Counted from the stretch's first letter, positions 1 through 8,575 are shown. The stretch is DNA of 64,000 nt from Pseudomonas haemolytica (GCF_009659625.1 NZ_VOIW01000007.1:372001-436000), one strand, 5' to 3'. The notes: a model not told the origin generated them from the letters alone. A program made the numbers and translations.

Positions 1-1616
1 CGATAGATCTGCATCAGGTTGTTGACCACGCGCGGCAACTCGGTGTGGTGCAATTGCACGGTGGACAGGTTGACCGCCATGCGCAGCGCGGTGAAGCCCA
101 GGTCATGCCATTCGCGCAGTTGCCGGCACGCCTGGTCCAGCACCCATTCGCCAATTGGAATAATGGTGCCGTTCTGCTCCGCCAGCGGGATAAATAGGTC
201 AGGCGGTACCAGGCCGTGTTCCGGGTGGTGCCAGCGCAACAGGGCTTCCACGCCGACCACGCGGTTGTCGCGGTAGCTGATCTGCGGTTGGTACACCAAG
301 TGGAACTGGTCGCGACCCAGGGCGTCACGCAGGTCTTTTTCCAGCTCGCGGCGCCGGCGCATTTCGCTGTCGACGCTGGCGATATAAAACTGATATCGGT
401 TGCGCGAGCGGCTCTTGGCCAGGGTCATGGTCTGCTCGGCTTTTTGCAGCAGCTTCTCGGTGCTGTCGCCATCTTCCGGGAACAGCGTGATGCCGATGGT
501 TGCGCGCAGGCGGATCAGGTCATGGTCTAAGGCGAACTCAGCCTCCAGGTCGTCGAGGATGCTTTGCGCCAGTTCGGCGGCTTCGTAAGGTTGGTCGATA
601 TCGGCTTGCACCAGGGCGAACTGGTCGCCGCCCAAGCGGGCGAGGGTGCCAAGGCGACCGCTGTGGGCGCGCAAGCGGTCGGCCAGGGCCAGCAGCAGTT
701 TGTCGCCGGCCTGGTAGGTGAATTGTTCGTTGACGCTCTTGAAGTCATCCAGCCCCACGCACAACACCGCCACGCGTCGTTGGCGACGGCCGGCATCGGT
801 GAGGATCTTGTCCAGTTGCTCCTGCAACTTCTGGCGGTTCGGCAGGCCGGTGAGGAAGTCGTACTGGGCCATGCGCAACAGGCTCGATTCAGCCTCGTGG
901 CGCAGATGGGTATTGCGCTCTATGGATTCGAGCAACTGGTTGGCGGTGTTTATCCACAGCCCCAGCTCGTTGCGTTCGTGACCCTTGAGCTGAGGGATCT
1001 TGTGCTCGCTGGGTCGGTCCGGGTTGATCGAGGTCAGGTGCTCGATGATCCGCGACAGTGGTTTGGTCAGCAGCCAGTGATAAACCAGGTACAGCACCAG
1101 GCCCATGGCCAGGGCGCGCAGGACGCCGGAAATAAAGATGATCACAGAGCTGACAATAAAGCCTTTGCCGTAGGTGGCCGTATCGAGGGTGATACTCAGG
1201 TCGCCGTAATATTCGCTGTAAGGGCCCTTGCCGACCAATGCGGTGGTGAACGTGCGTTCCTGGCCAAGAATCAGGTCGGTCAACCAGCGGCTGGGGGACT
1301 GCTGCAAGGCGCGGCTTTTTTCCGCGAGCATGGTCTCGTTGGGGTGACCGATGGAGGCCATGCGCACTGCGTCGTCCTGGAACAACCCTTCGATCACCTG
1401 CATGCCCATCTCGCGGTCCAGGCTGTAGACGGCCTGGGTCGATGGGTCGCGAAACATGTCGAGGATGCGCTGGGCATCGCCGGCCACGGCCTGGCGCGTC
1501 TTGTAGGCATCGAAAACGATCTGCGCCACGCTCAGCGCCACGCCCACGATCAATGCCGACAGCAGCACAACCCGTAGCAACTTCACCGACAAGCTGTTCT
1601 TGAGTTCCAGCTTCAA
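1..1616 (-). CDS. bifA: BifA-like c-di-GMP phosphodiesterase (GGDQF-EAL), 3' end outside window
   Basis: Inner-membrane protein expected to hydrolyse c-di-GMP and so favour swarming over biofilm. About 538 residues are visible; the C-terminus runs off the left edge. Two membrane segments (about 12-34 and 153-181) bracket a periplasmic sensor region. A GGDEF-type domain follows with the degenerate motif GGDQF at 339-343, then an EAL domain with intact VEALLRW around 466-472. GGDQF plus active EAL, and the adjacent sodB, match P. aeruginosa bifA (PA4367-PA4366). No ATG fits the N-terminus; TTG at 1616 preceded by AAGGA is the best start and yields MKLELKNSLS followed by a hydrophobic segment. 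The degenerate GGDEF is the family norm, so cyclase activity is not expected. Confidence 0.9.
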   Translation of the reverse strand, partial: MKLELKNSLSVKLLRVVLLSALIVGVALSVAQIVFDAYKTRQAVAGDAQRILDMFRDPSTQAVYSLDREMGMQVIEGLFQDDAVRMASIGHPNETMLAEKSRALQQSPSRWLTDLILGQERTFTTALVGKGPYSEYYGDLSITLDTATYGKGFIVSSVIIFISGVLRALAMGLVLYLVYHWLLTKPLSRIIEHLTSINPDRPSEHKIPQLKGHERNELGLWINTANQLLESIERNTHLRHEAESSLLRMAQYDFLTGLPNRQKLQEQLDKILTDAGRRQRRVAVLCVGLDDFKSVNEQFTYQAGDKLLLALADRLRAHSGRLGTLARLGGDQFALVQADIDQPYEAAELAQSILDDLEAEFALDHDLIRLRATIGITLFPEDGDSTEKLLQKAEQTMTLAKSRSRNRYQFYIASVDSEMRRRRELEKDLRDALGRDQFHLVYQPQISYRDNRVVGVEALLRWHHPEHGLVPPDLFIPLAEQNGTIIPIGEWVLDQACRQLREWHDLGFTALRMAVNLSTVQLHHTELPRVVNNLMQIY

Positions 1617-1844
1617 AGGGGCATTCCTTGTCTCATGCGGGTGGCCTTCAATATGCCATGAGTATTGGCAATCTCGAGAGGGCAGTCAAAGGGACATTGG
1701 AACCTGAGTGCAATTGAGGTTTTGGCTGGATAAGCCTAGAGAGGCGCTCGCTTATGTCCGGGCTTGTCAGAAGCGAGGAAGGTCAGGGGGCGAAGCCCAG
1801 CAGGGAGAAGGCGGAGGAGATCCGCCTTCTAGTTGTCGACGTTT

Positions 1845-2030
1845 TTAAAAATTGATCTGACCTTGAGGCTGTTGCTCTTCCCCACCGACCTTCGCGCCTT
1901 CACCGACCGTGTCCAGGACTTTGTTTGCCAGGTCCATTGCGCCGTTTGCCAGGTCCAGCCCTTTATCAACAATACCCGCTACGATTGGGACTGCACCCGC
2001 AACCCCCGCTGCCATCGAAATAGGATCCAT
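1845..2030 (-). CDS. small hypothetical protein, 61 aa
   Basis: Unrecognised 61-residue protein. Residues 1-20 are hydrophobic and Ala/Gly/Val-rich (MDPISMAAGVAGAVPIVAGI). A repeated Leu-Ala-Asn pattern (GLDLANGAMDLANKVLD) follows that would form an amphipathic helix, then a Gln-rich tail. The ATG at 2030 has GGAG seven bases upstream; an ATG at 2036 in the same frame is too close to that site. It lies 111 bases downstream of the sodB terminator and is transcribed in the same direction, so it probably has its own promoter. A perfect AGGAGG/CCTCCT hairpin sits in its leader. It could be a membrane-active or secreted small protein; nothing visible decides this. Confidence 0.55.
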   Translation of the reverse strand: MDPISMAAGVAGAVPIVAGIVDKGLDLANGAMDLANKVLDTVGEGAKVGGEEQQPQGQINF

Positions 2031-2051
2031 CGTCATTCTCCACATTGAGTT

Positions 2052-2072
2052 AGGAGGTTTATTCCTCCTGGC
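2052..2072 (-). promoter_or_regulatory. leader hairpin AGGAGG-N6-CCTCCT
   Basis: A perfect 6-bp inverted repeat whose left arm on the coding strand is itself a consensus Shine-Dalgarno core. It lies about 20-40 bases upstream of the 61-aa gene start. It could hide or offer a ribosome-binding surface, or stabilise the mRNA 5' end. Seen directly; the role is inferred. Confidence 0.4.
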
Positions 2073-2133
2073 GTTTGTGTGGTGAATTGTTACTGTTGAG
2101 TTCCGGTATTTCTGGCCTATCAGTCCGGCGCCC

Positions 2134-2160
2134 ATAGAAAAGCCCGGCAATTGCCGGGCT
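2134..2160 (-). terminator. sodB terminator
   Basis: A perfect palindrome AGCCCGGCAATTGCCGGGCT (2141-2160) is followed on the minus strand by TTTCTAT. It starts 21 bases after the sodB stop codon and is a standard Rho-independent terminator. Confidence 0.85.
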
Positions 2161-2180
2161 CTTTCTACTGCAAGCGTTGC

Positions 2181-2777
2181 TTAGGCAGTGAAGGTCTTGC
2201 CTTCGAACTGCTCAGCCACGAACTTCCAGTTGACCAGGTTCCAGAACGCTTCCACATACTTTGGACGCACGTTGCGGTAGTCGATGTAGTAGGCGTGTTC
2301 CCACACGTCGCAGGTCAGCAGCGGGGTGTCGCCGCTGGTCAGCGGGTTGCCGGCGCCGATGGTGCTGGCCAGGGCCAGGGAGCCGTCAGCCTTTTTCACC
2401 AGCCAGCCCCAACCGGAACCGAAGGTGCCGACGGACGTCTTGGTGAACTCTTCCTTGAACTTGTCGAACGAACCGAACGCAGCGTTGATGGCCTCAGCCA
2501 GTGCGCCGGTAGGTTGGCCGCCGGCGTTTGGCGCCAGGCAGTTCCAGTAGAAGGTGTGGTTCCAGACCTGAGCGGCGTTGTTGAAGATACCGCCCGAGGA
2601 AGACTTGACGATTTCTTCCAGGGTCTTGCCTTCGAACTCGGTGCCTGGCACCAGGTTGTTCAGGTTCACGACATAGGTGTTGTGGTGCTTGTCGTGGTGG
2701 TATTCCAAGGTTTCCTTGGAGATGTGCGGCTGCAGGGCATCGTGTGCGTAGGGCAGCGGCGGCAATTCGAAAGCCAT
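2181..2777 (-). CDS. sodB: Fe superoxide dismutase
   Basis: Cytoplasmic iron superoxide dismutase converting superoxide to H2O2 and O2. It has 198 residues, the usual length. The N-terminus [10 protein letters not shown] is the classic SodB start. [10 protein letters not shown] and NHTFYWNC supply metal-ligand histidines, and [10 protein letters not shown] near the C-terminus supplies the Asp and His ligands. [12 protein letters not shown] and the GSGWGWLV segment fit the Fe type. The ATG at 2777 has AGGAG upstream; an in-frame extension to 2825 is not conserved-looking. It is monocistronic with its own terminator, next to bifA as in P. aeruginosa. Confidence 0.97.
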   Translation of the reverse strand: MAFELPPLPYAHDALQPHISKETLEYHHDKHHNTYVVNLNNLVPGTEFEGKTLEEIVKSSSGGIFNNAAQVWNHTFYWNCLAPNAGGQPTGALAEAINAAFGSFDKFKEEFTKTSVGTFGSGWGWLVKKADGSLALASTIGAGNPLTSGDTPLLTCDVWEHAYYIDYRNVRPKYVEAFWNLVNWKFVAEQFEGKTFTA

Positions 2778-2955
2778 GATGATTCTCCTAATCAGGTCAG
2801 TTGCGGTGAGCGCAAGGCCGATCACGGGCGGCCAAACAAGCGCCGGGGAGTTTGTACTCTTTGCGGCGCAGGGTCCGGATCATAGCACCGGGGTTGCGGC
2901 AAAACCACGCAACAACTGTGTGGGATAGAGGTTCCAGAGCGTTTTGGATTATTCC

Positions 2956-3555
2956 TCAGGCACTGATCAATTGATAGGCCACGCTGAACATCATTACCGC
3001 GACCAGCAAGTCCAGCAGGCGCCAAGTGGCCGGGCGCGCCAGCCACGGTGCCAACCATGCTGCGCCGAGGGCCAAGGTGGCAAACCACAGGAACGAAGCA
3101 CTGGCCGCTCCCGCGACATAGGCGCCAGGTTCGGTTTGTTGAGCCCCCAGTGAGCCGATCAGCAGTACGGTGTCCAGATACACATGGGGGTTGAGCAGCG
3201 TCACCGCCAAGGCACTGAGCAATACAGCTCGCAATGAACGCACCTTGAGGTTTGCCCCTTGCTCCAGGCTCTGTTTCGAAAACGCCCGACGCAAGGCCAG
3301 GGTGCCGTACCACAACAGGAACGCCGCGCCACCCCAGCGGGCAATCGCCAGCAGCAGCGGGTTTTGCGCCAGCACGGTGGCCAGGCCGAATACCCCGGCC
3401 GCCACCAGGATGGCATCGCACACGATGCACAGTGCCGCCACCGGCAGGTGATGTTCACGCCGCAGACTTTGCGCCAATACAAACGCATTCTGGGTGCCGA
3501 TCGCCATGATCAGGCCGAGGGCTACCAGCAAACCGTTCACATAACTTTGCCACAT
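2956..3555 (-). CDS. argO: LysE/ArgO-family amino-acid exporter
   Basis: Inner-membrane exporter of basic amino acids (arginine, possibly lysine or canavanine). It has 199 residues with about six hydrophobic segments. The signature near the N-terminus (LGLIMAIGTQNAFVLAQSLRR) and the mid-protein Asn-Pro in TLLNPHVYLDTV are characteristic of LysE/ArgO. It starts five bases after the stop of the ACT-domain gene, forming a two-gene operon. The regulator ArgP is divergent just upstream, the arrangement expected for ArgP-controlled export in response to basic amino acids. The longer in-frame ORF upstream reads through the ACT gene in another frame and is not used. Confidence 0.88.
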   Translation of the reverse strand: MWQSYVNGLLVALGLIMAIGTQNAFVLAQSLRREHHLPVAALCIVCDAILVAAGVFGLATVLAQNPLLLAIARWGGAAFLLWYGTLALRRAFSKQSLEQGANLKVRSLRAVLLSALAVTLLNPHVYLDTVLLIGSLGAQQTEPGAYVAGAASASFLWFATLALGAAWLAPWLARPATWRLLDLLVAVMMFSVAYQLISA

Positions 3556-3560
3556 AGGGT

Positions 3561-3962
3561 TTACTCCGCGTCCGCTGCCAGTTGCCGCAATACGTTCATG
3601 GCCCGCTCGGCATCGGCGCGACCGACAAACAGATGGTCGTGGTAGTAGCCGGCAATCACATTGCAACTGATACCTGCCTTGCCCAGCGCGCTGGCGAACG
3701 CGGCGGTCAGGCCTACGGCTTCGAGCGCGGAATGCACGTTGAGGGTGATCCATGCGGCGACATAGTCGAAGTTCAACCCGGCCTGTTCAGCCTGTTGCCG
3801 TTCGACAATCAACGTCAGCCCTTCCTGTTCACGAAAGCTGCCGATGACTTCACACCCTTGAGGAATGTGGTTATCAGGCAATGTGCAGAACACATAGTCG
3901 CCGTCATTCAAGTGCGGGCTCATGCTGCGCAGCAGGGTAGCCAGGGCGGTTTCGCCAGCCAT
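3561..3962 (-). CDS. ACT-domain protein in the argO operon
   Basis: A 133-residue cytoplasmic protein of the ACT-domain family (homologue position of PA4364 in P. aeruginosa). The stretch TLNVHSALEAVGLTAAFASALGKAGISCNV has the beta-alpha-beta pattern of an ACT domain, followed by a YYHDHLFV strand. Such domains bind amino acids, so it may sense the exporter's substrate; this is inference from its place directly upstream of argO (5-base gap) and opposite argP. Start at 3962 (MAGETALATLL) rather than the longer in-frame start at 3992, which lies close to argP's promoter. Confidence 0.8.
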   Translation of the reverse strand: MAGETALATLLRSMSPHLNDGDYVFCTLPDNHIPQGCEVIGSFREQEGLTLIVERQQAEQAGLNFDYVAAWITLNVHSALEAVGLTAAFASALGKAGISCNVIAGYYHDHLFVGRADAERAMNVLRQLAADAE

Positions 3963-4062
3963 GTGAGGTTTCCTTAAAAGAGGGGGAAGCAATGCTGGTC
4001 ATTGTCACGGCGGAGGCTGTATAAGAAAAACCAATATTGCTGATCGCTCATTAGAGAAACTG

Positions 4063-4956
4063 ATGTTCGACTATAAATTGCTGTCTGCCCTGGCGGCGGT
4101 GGTGGAACAGGCTGGCTTTGAACGCGGTGCCCAGGTGCTGGGGTTGTCGCAGTCGGCCATCTCCCAACGCATCAAGTTGCTGGAGGCGCGCATCGGGCAG
4201 CCGGTGCTGGTACGTGCCTCGCCGCCGACGCCCACCGATATCGGTCGGCGCCTGCTCAACCATGTGCAACAGGTGCGCTTGCTCGAACGTGACCTGCAAA
4301 GCCAGGTGCCGGCCCTTGATGAAGAGGGCATGCCCGAGCGCCTGCGTATCGCCCTGAATGCTGACAGCCTTGCCACCTGGTGGGCCGAGGCCGTCAGCGA
4401 TTTCTGTGCCGAACAGCATTTGTTGCTGGACCTGGTGGTGGAAGACCAGACTGTCGGCCTCAAACGCATGCGTGCCGGTGAAGTGGCGGCCTGTATCTGC
4501 GCCAGCGAGCGCCCGGTGGCCGGCGCTCGCAGCCTGTTGCTGGGCGCCATGCGTTATCGGGCGCTGGCCAGCCCAGCCTTTATAGCCCGGCATTTTCCCG
4601 AGGGCGTGCGGGCGGACCAATTGGCACGCACGCCGGCGCTGGTGTTCGGCCCGGATGACTTCCTGCAACACCGTTACCTGGCCTCCCTCGGGGTGGACGG
4701 TGGTTTCGAACACCATTTATGCCCCTCATCTGAAGGCTTTATCCGCCTGACGGAAGCCGGCCTGGGTTGGGGCCTGGTGCCTGAATTGCAGGTGCGCGAC
4801 CAGTTGGAAACCGGCGTATTGGTCGAGTTATTGCCAGATAAGCCCATCGACGTGCCGCTGTACTGGCATCATTGGCGCAGTGGCGGGCAACTGTTGGGCT
4901 TGTTGACCGACCATCTGGCCCAGGCGTGTGGTCAATGGTTGGTGCCGTTGGAGTAG
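4063..4956 (+). CDS. argP: ArgP/IciA-type LysR regulator
   Basis: LysR-family transcriptional regulator of 297 residues. N-terminal winged helix-turn-helix (about 3-60; QVLGLSQSAISQRIKLLE), then a periplasmic-binding-like effector domain. The N-terminus MFDYKLLSALAAVVEQAGFERGA is typical of ArgP, which activates argO in response to arginine and is antagonised by lysine in E. coli. It is divergent from the ACT-argO operon across a 100-base intergenic region holding the presumed operator. Confidence 0.9.
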   Translation: MFDYKLLSALAAVVEQAGFERGAQVLGLSQSAISQRIKLLEARIGQPVLVRASPPTPTDIGRRLLNHVQQVRLLERDLQSQVPALDEEGMPERLRIALNADSLATWWAEAVSDFCAEQHLLLDLVVEDQTVGLKRMRAGEVAACICASERPVAGARSLLLGAMRYRALASPAFIARHFPEGVRADQLARTPALVFGPDDFLQHRYLASLGVDGGFEHHLCPSSEGFIRLTEAGLGWGLVPELQVRDQLETGVLVELLPDKPIDVPLYWHHWRSGGQLLGLLTDHLAQACGQWLVPLE

Positions 4957-5008
4957 CGGCGGACGTCAAGGCAACAGCGATGAAAAACGAAAGAACACGG
5001 AGTACTAC

Positions 5009-6007
5009 ATGAAAATTCTGGTCACCGGCGCAAGCGGCTTCATCGGCGGGCGCTTTGCGCGTTTCGCCCTTGAGCAGGGCCTGGGTGTGCGGGTCAACGG
5101 GCGGCGCGCCGAAGGTGTGGAACACCTGGTACGGCGCGGTGCCGAGTTTATCCAGGGTGATTTGAATGATGCCGACCTGGTACGCGACCTGTGCCGCGAT
5201 GTCGAAGCCGTGGTGCATTGCGCCGGTGCCGTTGGGCTATGGGGCAAGTATCAGGACTTTCATCAAGGCAATGTGCTGGTCACCGAAAACGTCGTTGAAG
5301 CCTGCCTCAAGCAGCGCGTCGGGCGCCTGGTGCATCTGTCGTCGCCGTCGATCTACTTCGATGGCCGCGACCACGTGGGGCTCACCGAAGAGCAGGTGCC
5401 CAAGCGTTTCAAGCATCCCTATGCCGCGACTAAATACCTGGCCGAGCAGAAGGTCTTCGGTGCCCAGGAGTTCGGCCTTGAAGTGCTGGCGCTGCGCCCG
5501 CGGTTTGTCACCGGTGCCGGCGACATGAGCATCTTCCCGCGCCTGCTGAAGATGCAGCGCAAAAATCGCCTGGCCATTGTCGGCGACGGCCTGAACAAGG
5601 TCGACTTCACCAGCGTGCACAACCTTAACGAAGCACTGCTCAGCAGCCTGCTCGCCCCCGGCTCGGCGTTGGGCAAGGCCTACAACATCAGCAATGGCGC
5701 GCCGGTGCCGGTGTGGGATGTGGTCAACTATGTGATGCGGCAAATGGAGTTGCCTCAGGTGACCCGTTACCGCTCCTACGGTTTGTCCTATAGCGTAGCG
5801 GCCCTGAATGAAGCCTTCTGCGCGATGTGGCCGGGGCGGCCCGAGCCGGCCTTGTCGCGCCTGGGCATGCAAGTGATGAACAAAGATTTCAGCCTCGATA
5901 TCAGCCGCGCCAGGCATTATCTCGACTACGAGCCCAAGGTCAGCCTGTGGGCCGCGCTCGACGAGTTCTGCAGCTGGTGGAAGGCCCAGGACCCGGGCCT
6001 CAAATAA
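5009..6007 (+). CDS. NAD(P)-dependent epimerase/dehydratase (extended SDR)
   Basis: Extended short-chain dehydrogenase of 332 residues. The N-terminal Rossmann motif is GASGFIGG (about residues 7-14), and the catalytic YxxxK is YAATK within HPYAATKYLAEQK. An SSPS segment carries the catalytic Ser. The family includes 3-beta-hydroxysteroid dehydrogenase-like enzymes and sugar epimerases; the substrate cannot be read. It corresponds in position to PA4361 in the bifA-sodB-argP neighbourhood. ATG at 5009 is chosen because MKILVTGASG begins the Rossmann strand directly; upstream in-frame codons overlap the argP end. Confidence 0.85.
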   Translation: MKILVTGASGFIGGRFARFALEQGLGVRVNGRRAEGVEHLVRRGAEFIQGDLNDADLVRDLCRDVEAVVHCAGAVGLWGKYQDFHQGNVLVTENVVEACLKQRVGRLVHLSSPSIYFDGRDHVGLTEEQVPKRFKHPYAATKYLAEQKVFGAQEFGLEVLALRPRFVTGAGDMSIFPRLLKMQRKNRLAIVGDGLNKVDFTSVHNLNEALLSSLLAPGSALGKAYNISNGAPVPVWDVVNYVMRQMELPQVTRYRSYGLSYSVAALNEAFCAMWPGRPEPALSRLGMQVMNKDFSLDISRARHYLDYEPKVSLWAALDEFCSWWKAQDPGLK

Positions 6008-6134
6008 GCTCATAACCAGCAACACATCGGGAACCGAATTCCAGGTTCCCGGTCGATCCATGCGCCGGGAGTGCGGTTTATACTCCTGCCGCTCGGCTTC
6101 CCAGCCAGCCATCTCATTGATTCAGGGTAGATTC

Positions 6135-6959
6135 ATGCGTAACGATGCAAACGACGATCTCGACAACGTTCCCACCCTGCGGGCCGACCATGGGGACGAC
6201 GATGATTTCGTGCCGACTCCAGCCACGTCGGTGCGCTCGCGAACGACGCCCGTGGTCAAGGTCAAGAGCGCCAGCACCGGCCCGTTATGGGCATTGGTCG
6301 GCGCACTGCTGATTGCCTTCGCCGGCCTTGCCTGGTGGAGCTTCCAGCAGATTTCCCTGATGGGCCAGCAGTTGGTCGCCACCCAGGAAAGCTTTGCACG
6401 TATCAGCGAGGAAGCAGCTGGACGCCTGCAGGCTATTTCCGGCAAGGTCGTGGCCAGCGAAGCCAACGTCAACAACGGCAGCGAAGCATTGAAACTGCAG
6501 ATCAAGCAGTTGCAAGACCAGTTGCAGGAGCAGGGCAAGCAACAGATGGGCGTAGCCGGCCAAGCCACCGAGCTGGACAGTCGCCTGGCTCAAATGAGTG
6601 CCAGCACCACCGAGCTGACGACGGCGAACGCCAAGTTGCAAGGCGAGGTGCAGGCCCTGACCGACGCCGTTGCCACCCTCAAGGCAGCACAGGGTGAGAT
6701 CAAGGACCTGTCCACCGATGTGGCGGCCTTGAAAAAACAGGGCAACCCAAGCGCGGCCATCGCCCGCCTCGAGCAGGACCTGCTGGTACTCAAGAGCACC
6801 CAGGAAAACCAGCCAGCCAACATCGATGCGCCAACCAACAAGGAGTTCGACGTGTTCCGCATCCAGACCACCCGCAACATCACCACCTTGCAGAGCCAGG
6901 TGCAGAACCTGCATCAGCGCCTCAATGCGCCGGCGGCAATTACTCCGTTGGGTCAATGA
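6135..6959 (+). CDS. single-pass membrane protein with coiled coil
   Basis: Conserved Pseudomonas protein of unknown function, 274 residues. An acidic N-terminal tail (DDDDFVP) of about 50 residues is followed by one transmembrane helix (PLWALVGALLIAFAGLAWW). A long Gln/Ala/Leu-rich region with heptad spacing (LQIKQLQDQLQEQGKQQ onward) should form a periplasmic coiled coil. The topology resembles proteins linking envelope layers or divisome accessory factors, but no family is assigned. ATG at 6135 (MRNDANDD) is preferred over an in-frame start at 6060, which gives a Cys/Arg-rich unlikely N-terminus. Confidence 0.72.
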   Translation: MRNDANDDLDNVPTLRADHGDDDDFVPTPATSVRSRTTPVVKVKSASTGPLWALVGALLIAFAGLAWWSFQQISLMGQQLVATQESFARISEEAAGRLQAISGKVVASEANVNNGSEALKLQIKQLQDQLQEQGKQQMGVAGQATELDSRLAQMSASTTELTTANAKLQGEVQALTDAVATLKAAQGEIKDLSTDVAALKKQGNPSAAIARLEQDLLVLKSTQENQPANIDAPTNKEFDVFRIQTTRNITTLQSQVQNLHQRLNAPAAITPLGQ

Positions 6960-6990
6960 CCACAGTTATAAGCTGTAAATGAGATCTAAA

Positions 6991-7080
6991 TGTGGGAGGG
7001 GGCTTGCTCCCGATAGCTGTATGTCAGTCACCCGATATAGTGGCTGATACACCGCCATCGGGAGCAAGCCCCCTCCCACA
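6991..7080. repeat. REPIN (two inverted REP sequences)
   Basis: TGTGGGAGGGGGCTTGCTCC and its reverse complement flank a short variable loop. The symmetry extends into flanking ATCTAAA/TTTAGAT, making an unusually long cruciform-capable palindrome. It separates the coiled-coil protein gene from the sugar cluster and may serve as its terminator. Confidence 0.9.
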
Positions 7081-7111
7081 TTTAGATATCCACGATCCTC
7101 AGGGCTTCGAT

Positions 7112-7180
7112 TGTCACCGCCCGGTGACATTTCTTTTCCCCTTCGTTACTTGCCCCTCCTGCGCCCTTGTTTAGACTCCG
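7112..7180 (+). promoter_or_regulatory. sugar-cluster operator/promoter module, copy 1
   Basis: Palindrome TGTCACC-N4-GGTGACA (7112-7129), then a conserved CGTTACTTG element and TGTTTAGACTCCG ending at 7180. An equivalent module with identical internal spacing precedes gtsA at 8456-8524. The palindrome is likely the site of a dimeric regulator; GltR is the known controller of gts in pseudomonads and is one candidate. Confidence 0.7.
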
Positions 7181-7194
7181 GTCATCCCACAAAA

Positions 7195-7202
7195 AACAAT
7201 AA
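7195..7202 (+). promoter_or_regulatory. Crc/Hfq-type AANAANAA motif
   Basis: AACAATAA lies just before the ribosome-binding region of the isomerase gene and matches the Hfq/Crc catabolite-repression motif of Pseudomonas. Predicted to lower translation when preferred carbon sources are present. Confidence 0.55.
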
Positions 7203-7211
7203 GGGCTCCCC

Positions 7212-8471
7212 ATGACCACGCAACCACTGCCTGCCAGCAGTTGGCTGAACGCACCTGCCCATCACACTTGGCTCGCCGCCGAAGGCCAGCGCCTGTTGGC
7301 GTTCGCCAAGGCGTCGAGGCTCCCGGACGGTTTCGGCAACCTGGACGATAAAGGCCAACTGCCGGCCAATGCCCACGCCGAAACCATGAACACCGCCCGC
7401 ATGACCCACAGTTTCGCCATGGCCCATGCCATGGGGCTGCCCGGTTACGCGGAGCTGGTGGCGCATGGCGTCAATGCCCTCAACGGGCCGCTGCGCGACA
7501 GCGAGCACGGTGGCTGGTTCGCCGCGCCCAACGCCCTCGATGGCAACACCGGCAAAGCCGCTTACCTGCATGCCTTTGTGGCCCTGGCCGCCAGCTCTGC
7601 CGTGGTGGCCGGCGCACCCGGTGCGCAGACCTTGTTGAACGACGCTATCCATATCATCGACCAGTTCTTCTGGAGCGAGGAGGAGGGCGTCATGCTCGAA
7701 TCCTTTGCCCAGGACTGGAGCGGCGTTGAAGCCTATCGCGGCGCCAACAGCAACATGCACGCCACCGAAGCCTTCCTGGCCCTGGCCGATGTCACCGCAG
7801 ATACCCGGTGGCTGGACCGTGCGCTGCGCATCGTCGAGCGGGTGATCCATACCCACGCCGCCGGCAACCAGTTCATGGTGATCGAGCATTTCGATGCGCA
7901 GTGGAAGCCGCTACTGGGCTACAACGAAGACCACCCCGCCGACGGCTTTCGCCCCTACGGCATCACCCCTGGCCATGGTTTCGAATGGGCGCGGCTGGTG
8001 CTGCACCTGGAAGCCGCGCGCCTGCAGGCCGGGCTCAGCACGCCAGATTGGTTGGTGAGCGACGCCAAAAACCTGTTTGCCAGCGCCTGCGAATACGCCT
8101 GGGCTGTGGATGGCGCTGCCGGCATCGTCTACACCTTGGACTGGAATCATCGCCCGGTGGTACGCGAGCGTCTGCACTGGACCCACGCCGAAGCCAGCGC
8201 CGCAGCGCAAGCCTTGCTCAAGCGTACCGGCGAGCTGCATTACGAGACCTGGTACCGTCGATTCTGGGAGTTCTGCGAAACCCACTTTATCGACCGCATC
8301 AACGGGAGCTGGCACCACGAGCTCAGCCCCCACAACCAGCCCAGCAGCAAGATCTGGGGCGGCAAACCCGACCTGTACCATGCCTGGCAAGCGGTGGTGC
8401 TGCCTGCGCTACCCTTGTCACCCAGTATGACCAGCGCTTTAGCCCGGGGCGGTTATGTCACCAAGTGGTGA
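7212..8471 (+). CDS. AGE-family sugar isomerase (D-mannose isomerase-like)
   Basis: Member of the N-acylglucosamine 2-epimerase / YihS (alpha6/alpha6 barrel) family, 419 residues, the usual length. Motifs typical of YihS and mannose isomerases are visible: NSNMHATEAFLAL, YGITPGHGFEWARL and GGKPDLYHAWQA, the last two carrying likely catalytic His residues (about 255 and 389). The expected reaction is mannose-fructose interconversion. It stands at the head of the glucose importer cluster and has the same operator module as gtsA, so it is likely co-induced. The substrate is inferred from family and context. Confidence 0.85.
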   Translation: MTTQPLPASSWLNAPAHHTWLAAEGQRLLAFAKASRLPDGFGNLDDKGQLPANAHAETMNTARMTHSFAMAHAMGLPGYAELVAHGVNALNGPLRDSEHGGWFAAPNALDGNTGKAAYLHAFVALAASSAVVAGAPGAQTLLNDAIHIIDQFFWSEEEGVMLESFAQDWSGVEAYRGANSNMHATEAFLALADVTADTRWLDRALRIVERVIHTHAAGNQFMVIEHFDAQWKPLLGYNEDHPADGFRPYGITPGHGFEWARLVLHLEAARLQAGLSTPDWLVSDAKNLFASACEYAWAVDGAAGIVYTLDWNHRPVVRERLHWTHAEASAAAQALLKRTGELHYETWYRRFWEFCETHFIDRINGSWHHELSPHNQPSSKIWGGKPDLYHAWQAVVLPALPLSPSMTSALARGGYVTKW

Positions 8472-8524
8472 CATTTGTGCGTCCCTTTGTTACCTGCACC
8501 CCGAAAATCCATGTTTAAACTCCG
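8456..8524 (+). promoter_or_regulatory. sugar-cluster operator/promoter module, copy 2
   Basis: TGTCACC-AAGT-GGTGACA (8456-8473) overlaps the last codons of the isomerase gene. After it come TTTGTTACCTG and TGTTTAAACTCCG, ending at 8524, all at the same distances as in copy 1. This gives gtsABCD its own promoter. Confidence 0.72.
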
Positions 8525-8553
8525 TGCAGCGCAAGCTCTAGACTTGCATGCAT

Positions 8554-8561
8554 AACAACAA
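8554..8561 (+). promoter_or_regulatory. Crc/Hfq-type AANAANAA motif before gtsA
   Basis: AACAACAA lies 15 bases upstream of the gtsA ATG, next to the AAGG ribosome-binding site. It matches the catabolite-repression motif bound by Hfq with Crc. Confidence 0.6.
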
Positions 8562-8575
8562 GAAAAGGTACTCAG

